Assembly (NCBI GenBank): GCA_902622545.1
Contig: CACNQD010000004.1
Coordinates: 52,465-116,464 of the forward strand
DNA from: an uncultured Pelagibacteraceae bacterium
Lineage (GTDB): Bacteria; Pseudomonadota; Alphaproteobacteria; Pelagibacterales; Pelagibacteraceae
DNA: 64,000 nt
Direction of reading: 5' to 3'
Part shown: in pieces, positions 62,403 through 64,000 of the stretch
How positions within the stretch are numbered: the first letter of the stretch is position 1
How the letters are laid out: each line of letters starts with the position of its first letter
Program-made: the position numbers and the translations under genes
Notes under the pieces: model-generated
Database searches by the model: none
Told to the model about the DNA's origin: nothing
What the model saw: the letters and a program-made list of their open reading frames with translations, nothing else

Positions 62403-64000
62403 CTAGTGGCTTACCAGTAGCTAGAGTATGTCTTATTCTGTCTTTAGTCTGGTTTGTTTCAATTAAGTTCATGAATGACGTAAGCTCTAACTGGTATAAA
62501 TTATCCTCAGTTAATAATTTATCTGAAGTAGTGTCTCCACCACTTAAGACATTTGCTAGTTCCGTTCCTACTTTCATACCATGATCTAATATTACTTTTT
62601 CGTTATAAAGTTTTTCAAGTACCTTAATCATTTTTTCTTTTAATGGTTTTCCTGATAATTTAAATGTACATTCATTTGGAGATTTAAAATTTTGATTTTG
62701 ATCTATTATTTTTTTTGACTCTGAAAAAAGACTATTTCTGTTCATTATTTTTTTATCCTCTGGTCTTAAATATTTCAAGGGTTCAGCTTCAATTGGAGAA
62801 GTGGCAGTTTTTGCATAACCAATAATCTCAAAAACTTTTAACGGAGCAAAGTCAGGATCGCTTTTTGCTTCAGTAGTTTGTGACCACCTCCACAACATTT
62901 CTTTACATCCACCTCCAGCTGGAACTAGTCCGACCATGGTTTCAACTAATCCAACTACTATATTTGTATGGGATGCAACAAAATTACTTTGTACTAAAAC
63001 TTCAAATCCTCCACCTAAAGTAAGGCCAGATGGAGCTGATACTACTGGATGTTTTGAATATTTTAATTCTTTGCAAGTATCTTGAAAATATTTAATAAAT
63101 TTTTCTATCGATTTATAATCATTTTTTTCAGCAAAGTTCATAGTATAACTAAGATTAACACCTGCAGAAAATTGCATACTTTCATTTATCACTATTAATG
63201 GTTTATCAGTTGCTTTTTTAAGTGCATCCATAGAGTCGTAATCTAGTGCGCAAGCTTTTGTAGTAAATTCAACAATATTGAAGTCTTTAAATCTATATAT
63301 TTCAGCTGACTTATTTTTATCTGTTTTTATTGCCTTAGGTTTTATTTTTCCTAAAGTTTCAATATCAGTATATAGTTGCCTAGAACCATAAAAATCCTCA
63401 TTTTTTGTTTTTGATAAATTTTCTAGAAAGGCGTTATTTTTAAAATTATCTATTCGATTAAAAAATTCATTAACTCCAATAGATTTAAGCATCTCGAAAG
63501 GACCCATAGCCCAATTAAATCCTAGTCTCATTGCTTCATCAATATCATTGAATTTATCTGTAATACCTGGAACTAATGATGAGGCATATTTAATTATTTT
63601 TGATATTACTGACCAAGAATATTCGCCATATTTATCTTTTCTATTAATTAGTTCTTTTAAATTTACAGTATCAATTCCCATGTCTATTTTTTTTGAGGGA
63701 GAATAATTGCCCGACTCTAAATTTATAGCCTCTAATATTTTTTGATTATTTGTCTTATTCATTCGATAGAAACCACCTTTGCCTTTTCTTCCTGTATACC
63801 CAGTTTCAATTAATTTTTTTACTAAAGGTATTTCTTTAGCAACTTCTTGAAATGGATCTTGCTCAGGAAGTTCTTTTATAAAACTTTTTAGCACATCAGC
63901 CATAAGATCTATTCCGATTAGATCATATAAACCAAAAACACCTGTTTTAGGAATACCCATTGGTCTTCCAAATACAGCATCAGCTTCTTCAATTGATAAT
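62395..64000 (-). CDS. 3-Hydroxyacyl-CoA dehydrogenase/enoyl-CoA hydratase, FadN-like; 5' end outside window
   Basis: The reading frame runs off the 64000 edge; about 534 residues of the C-terminal part are visible. The first visible residues, LSIEEADAVFGRPMG, belong to the second half of a hydroxyacyl-CoA dehydrogenase, followed by a crotonase-fold domain with LGGGFEVLVQSNF and GLVETMVGLVPAGGG, which keep both catalytic glutamates. The order dehydrogenase-then-hydratase is the FadN arrangement, not the FadB/FadJ one. It catalyses two steps of fatty-acid beta-oxidation. The apparent ATG at 63960 is internal. Confidence 0.88.
   Translation of the reverse strand, partial: LSIEEADAVFGRPMGIPKTGVFGLYDLIGIDLMADVLKSFIKELPEQDPFQEVAKEIPLVKKLIETGYTGRKGKGGFYRMNKTNNQKILEAINLESGNYSPSKKIDMGIDTVNLKELINRKDKYGEYSWSVISKIIKYASSLVPGITDKFNDIDEAMRLGFNWAMGPFEMLKSIGVNEFFNRIDNFKNNAFLENLSKTKNEDFYGSRQLYTDIETLGKIKPKAIKTDKNKSAEIYRFKDFNIVEFTTKACALDYDSMDALKKATDKPLIVINESMQFSAGVNLSYTMNFAEKNDYKSIEKFIKYFQDTCKELKYSKHPVVSAPSGLTLGGGFEVLVQSNFVASHTNIVVGLVETMVGLVPAGGGCKEMLWRWSQTTEAKSDPDFAPLKVFEIIGYAKTATSPIEAEPLKYLRPEDKKIMNRNSLFSESKKIIDQNQNFKSPNECTFKLSGKPLKEKMIKVLEKLYNEKVILDHGMKVGTELANVLSGGDTTSDKLLTEDNLYQLELTSFMNLIETNQTKDRIRHTLATGKPLVN

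Noticed and set aside
1..64000. CRISPR array or tRNA/rRNA genes
   Set aside because: No regularly spaced repeats and no tRNA cloverleaf or rRNA sequence were seen. All spacers are under 200 bp and mostly AT-rich without structure.

Overview
The window is AT-rich, tightly packed DNA with gene overlaps of 1-11 nt and almost no spacers over 200 bp. The gene content fits a streamlined marine alphaproteobacterium of the SAR11 clade (Pelagibacterales). Supporting genes are a TPP riboswitch in front of a sodium:solute symporter, dimethylglycine dehydrogenase with its own ETF and ETF-QO, a DmdA-like GcvT-family protein next to a short MetF-like protein, formate-THF ligase, a GCS2-type glutathione pathway, and an ScfR/RamB-type regulator beside isocitrate lyase. 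No rRNA, tRNA, CRISPR array, transposase, integrase or prophage gene was seen.

Layout. 1-1306: 3'-truncated SSS transporter (probably ThiV) under a TPP riboswitch. 1345-4365: isocitrate lyase, a 54-aa ORF and a divergent RamB/ScfR-type regulator, with six TTTACAA half-sites between them. 4367-8436: ferric-iron ABC transporter operon with a Fur-like box, an unrecognised 56-aa Cys protein and an internal hairpin. 8437-12489: LysR regulator/AcuI pair, FolE, HisI, a 2OG-Fe(II) oxygenase-like protein and DUF2237. 12491-18498: osmolyte module of dimethylglycine dehydrogenase, EtfB, EtfA and ETF-QO. 18551-22534: small housekeeping and stress genes (thioesterase, flavodoxin-fold reductase, MsrA, CoA-binding protein, ECHDC3-like protein, nucleotidyltransferase). 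22575-28922: three consecutive autotransporter-like surface proteins, two of them beta-propeller paralogues, followed by an APS-kinase-like P-loop protein. 29505-31635: MetF-like plus DmdA-like operon. 31661-35697: membrane proteins and a four-gene operon of M19 dipeptidase, a 553-aa unknown, a DUF3726-like protein and a 53-aa zinc-ribbon-like protein. 35745-41729: purine synthesis (PurE, PurK), a metallo-beta-lactamase fold protein, GNAT, a methyltransferase-like protein and Fhs. 41721-45749: glutathione synthesis with a GATase and GpsA. 45848-48101: a GMC oxidoreductase/subunit-3 operon with a strong terminator and a structured leader. 48238-51480: glyoxalase I, diaminopropionate ammonia-lyase-like enzyme and photolyase. 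51477-57338: YjbQ, cupin-like protein, BamB, a TPR-like inner-membrane protein, aconitase and CsaA. 57366-64000: ArgE-like deacylase, aldehyde dehydrogenase, agmatinase family, a secreted HEXXH protein, a membrane cyclophilin and a 5'-truncated FadN-like protein.

How the genes fit together. Much of the window serves oxidation of methylated and one-carbon compounds. Dimethylglycine dehydrogenase passes electrons through EtfAB and ETF-QO to quinone. The DmdA-like/MetF-like pair and Fhs handle folate-bound carbon, and AcuI belongs to DMSP/acrylate metabolism. Aconitase and isocitrate lyase serve the TCA/glyoxylate route. GshA, GshB and GloA form a glutathione/methylglyoxal defence.

The least explained parts are the DmdA-like/MetF-like operon, the autotransporter cluster next to two orphan nucleotide enzymes, the dipeptidase-unknown-DUF3726-zinc-ribbon operon, the small proteins (54, 56, 33 and 53 aa), and the leader RNA in front of the GMC operon. 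Family names rest on motif recognition by eye; no database search was run.
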